Shown: in pieces, positions 62,036 to 64,000 of the stretch
How positions within the stretch are numbered: the first letter of the stretch is position 1
Layout of the letters: every line of letters starts with the position of its first letter
Origin: Charina bottae
Lineage: Eukaryota; Chordata; Lepidosauria; Squamata; Charinaidae
Direction of reading: 5' to 3'
Assembly (NCBI GenBank): GCA_023362775.1
Contig: JALMGJ010000003.1
Coordinates: 78,474,355 to 78,538,354 of the forward strand
Length of the DNA stretch: 64,000 nucleotides
The notes under the pieces: model-generated
What the model was told of the DNA's origin: nothing
Seen by the model: the letters and a program-made list of their open reading frames with translations, nothing else
Databases searched by the model: none
Made by a program: the position numbers and the translations under genes

Positions 62036-63372
62036 TGTCCGGTTAACCAGCTACTTTATTTCTTTGTACTTTATATAGTGTTATAATTTGATCTCAGTCT
62101 AATAAACCATTATTCGAATATAGATTTGAGGATAATTTCTCAGCATCTGCATCAACTTGTTGCCTGCACAGATGTTTCAAACCAGATATGTGAGTTTGCA
62201 TGGCATATTGTTTAAAGGTATAACCAGCAAACTCAACTCTCTTTTAAGCAACCACTAGACCTTAAACTGCATTTTATCATGCAATGTTTTCTTCTGTTCT
62301 AGCTGCTATGAACCTAATTCTAACCCACTCTCAAGGCTAGAAGTAATAATATCTAATCCAGCATGTGCATCCTGCTCCTTCAGCTCCTGAATCATGTCAG
62401 ACAACCAAGAATTGTGGAGGCAGCTGCTATGCCTATTATGGTGAAACATAAGAAAACTTGTGGGAGGCTGCAGCTGGTGGCAGAAACTTCTGCTGAGAAA
62501 GTAAGCTTCCTTTTTATAGACTTTCATTAAAGCCAGTAACCTTAAATGGCTTGACAGTTACTTCGGAGAACTTCATTAAGTTCCACTTTGGACAAGCTTT
62601 GAATGTTAAATACCACATTTTATTAGGGTATCACACCTCCTTAAATGTCTTTTTAAAATACTAAAAGCTGCCTATTTATAGTACATCTTTGACATAGCCA
62701 TTTCAATTCCTAAATCCAGAAAAGGGTACCTTTACAACCATCTCCCAGTATTTATGAGGTTAACAACAGATGGGCACTAGTAATCAGAAGATATAATACC
62801 AAGCCCTGGTTCCAATGAGGGCTTGCAGTACAACCTGGGTAAATGTTTTCTTTAAAATTTGACAGCCAGGTTTTGGAACAATCATAGCAATGTATTGACT
62901 CAAATTGTTGGCACATTATGATCTGGCATAGGCAACATTGCAATTCATCACGTTTTCAAAAAGTTTCAGCATATAAACTAAGTCACAATCCTAATTTTTG
63001 TTTGAACATCCAGTTTTTTTTAAAAAATATTTCTTTTATAAAATCAAAGAACATTTTCTAGAGCAAAATTAACTGAGATTATACAATATTTTGAATGTGA
63101 GTTTTGTTTTAATGAATTTTCAATGTATTTTCATTGTTGGACTTCACCTTTCTTTTCTTTGTTCCTTACATGCTGGAGAGTCATCCATCCACTGATCACA
63201 TTCAGAGTGAATTTTCCATTCCAGTAAGAATTCTACCCTATTCCACATATTGGGAATTAGATGTGTTTATGTTGTCATCAGGACAGGACAATGGGCCAAA
63301 AATCTAGGACCTCAAACAAATATGAACTAGCTTCCCAGATTCTGAAGTAAATGAACCCATCTATTCCTAGTC

Positions 63373-63707
63373 CAGAGCTTTCCAAACTGTGTGTCACGAC
63401 ACAAAAGTGTGTCGCCACACAAAGCATGGTGTGTCGCCACACCACCCGGAAGTGGCGGCGCGCGCGTGCACGGTGGCAGCAGCAGCGGTGCAGGATCAGT
63501 GCTTCCGCGTTTTAGCGGAGGCCGCCGCCGCCACCGTGCATGCGCACGCCGCCACACGCCCCCCCATGCTGCCGCACGCCCCCCACGCCGCCATGCGCAC
63601 GCGCGCCACCGCACTCATCCCCGTGCCGCCACCGTGCGTGCGCACACCGCCGCCGCACTACCGCCGCCGCTGGTGTGTCGCCAGCGGCAGCACTTTGGAA
63701 AGCCGTG
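63373..63707. mobile_element. hAT-type MITE, family 1 copy D
   Basis: CAGAGCTTTCCAAACTGTGT to CACTTTGGAAAGCCGTG, 335 bp, with an exact 8-bp duplication TCCTAGTC (63365-63372 and 63708-63715). The ends match copy B; the interior contains a long GCCGC/GCACGC degenerate repeat. CpG content is far above the surrounding intron. Confidence 0.92.
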
Positions 63708-64000
63708 TCCTAGTCTGTTACATTTGTTGCAAATATTGCCTAAAGGCAAGGTTTACTTAGCATGTAAAAGGGTAAGTCTATGTGCATCCAAACCTCAGAT
63801 CTTTGACATTTCCAAGCATCTTGCCAGCAACAGTATGGCAATCTGGAAGCAGGAAGGAATAGCATTCTGTAGTCTTCTTGGTTTTGCGTGTCTGTATTTT
63901 CTTTCTTCCATTTTAAATGAAGGGATATAATAGAGTGCGACCACTATTTAACTTGGAGCAGATTCTTAGTCTGTCTGGCCTGCCATCCTTAAGGGGAACT

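Larger units (their letters stand above)
55841..64000 (-). other. Partial PLXNA2 intron upstream of the first exon seen
   Basis: At least 8.2 kb of intron. An LTR-like segment, an L1 and a hAT MITE are listed separately. The stretches 55850-59190, 59230-59810, 62040-63360 and 63720-64000 hold nothing I can identify. Confidence 0.65.

Overview
The window is vertebrate nuclear DNA, most likely from a squamate reptile (lizard or snake). The evidence is the mix of repeats: a BovB (RTE-clade) LINE, SINEs of the Sauria type with BovB-like 3' tails, CR1, L2-type and L1 LINEs, Penelope-like elements, hAT-type MITEs and long microsatellites. The species cannot be named from this window alone.

The only host gene I can support is on the minus strand and spans the whole window. 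Six exons, all with GT-AG boundaries and compatible phases, sit (in gene order) at 55689-55840, 36740-36857, 19815-19951, 11533-11700, 7985-8078 and 605-844. Together they encode 303 codons without a stop, covering the extracellular IPT/TIG domains of a class A plexin. The last four exons fit plexin-A2 (PLXNA2) better than my recollection of A1, A3 or A4. Upstream exons (sema, PSI) lie beyond 64000 and downstream exons (transmembrane, GAP) lie before 1.

Everything else is intron, much of it transposable elements. 1-12000: a Penelope-like GIY-YIG fragment, a Sauria-type SINE, a long microsatellite and a fold-back Penelope insertion. 12000-24000: LINE tails, an old L2/CR1 fragment, hAT MITEs, a CR1 copy, and a small fold-back Penelope insertion inside a SINE. 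24000-32000: BovB, a decayed L1, a hAT MITE, and a Sauria-type SINE split by later insertions including a 1.7 kb L1. 33000-40500: two antisense CR1 copies. 44000-55000: L2-type LINEs (one with a 32-bp triplication), three further hAT elements and more SINEs. 55841-64000: an LTR-like segment, an L1 carrying an inserted LINE tail, and a fourth copy of the main hAT MITE family.

The most unusual structures are the two fold-back Penelope-like insertions (9294-10004 and 23019-23202). Each is flanked by a 12-13 bp direct repeat, starts with the same roughly 35-bp leader, and carries an inverted copy of its own 3' end. The arms contain a hammerhead-ribozyme-like motif. No bacterial, CRISPR or operon-type features are present.
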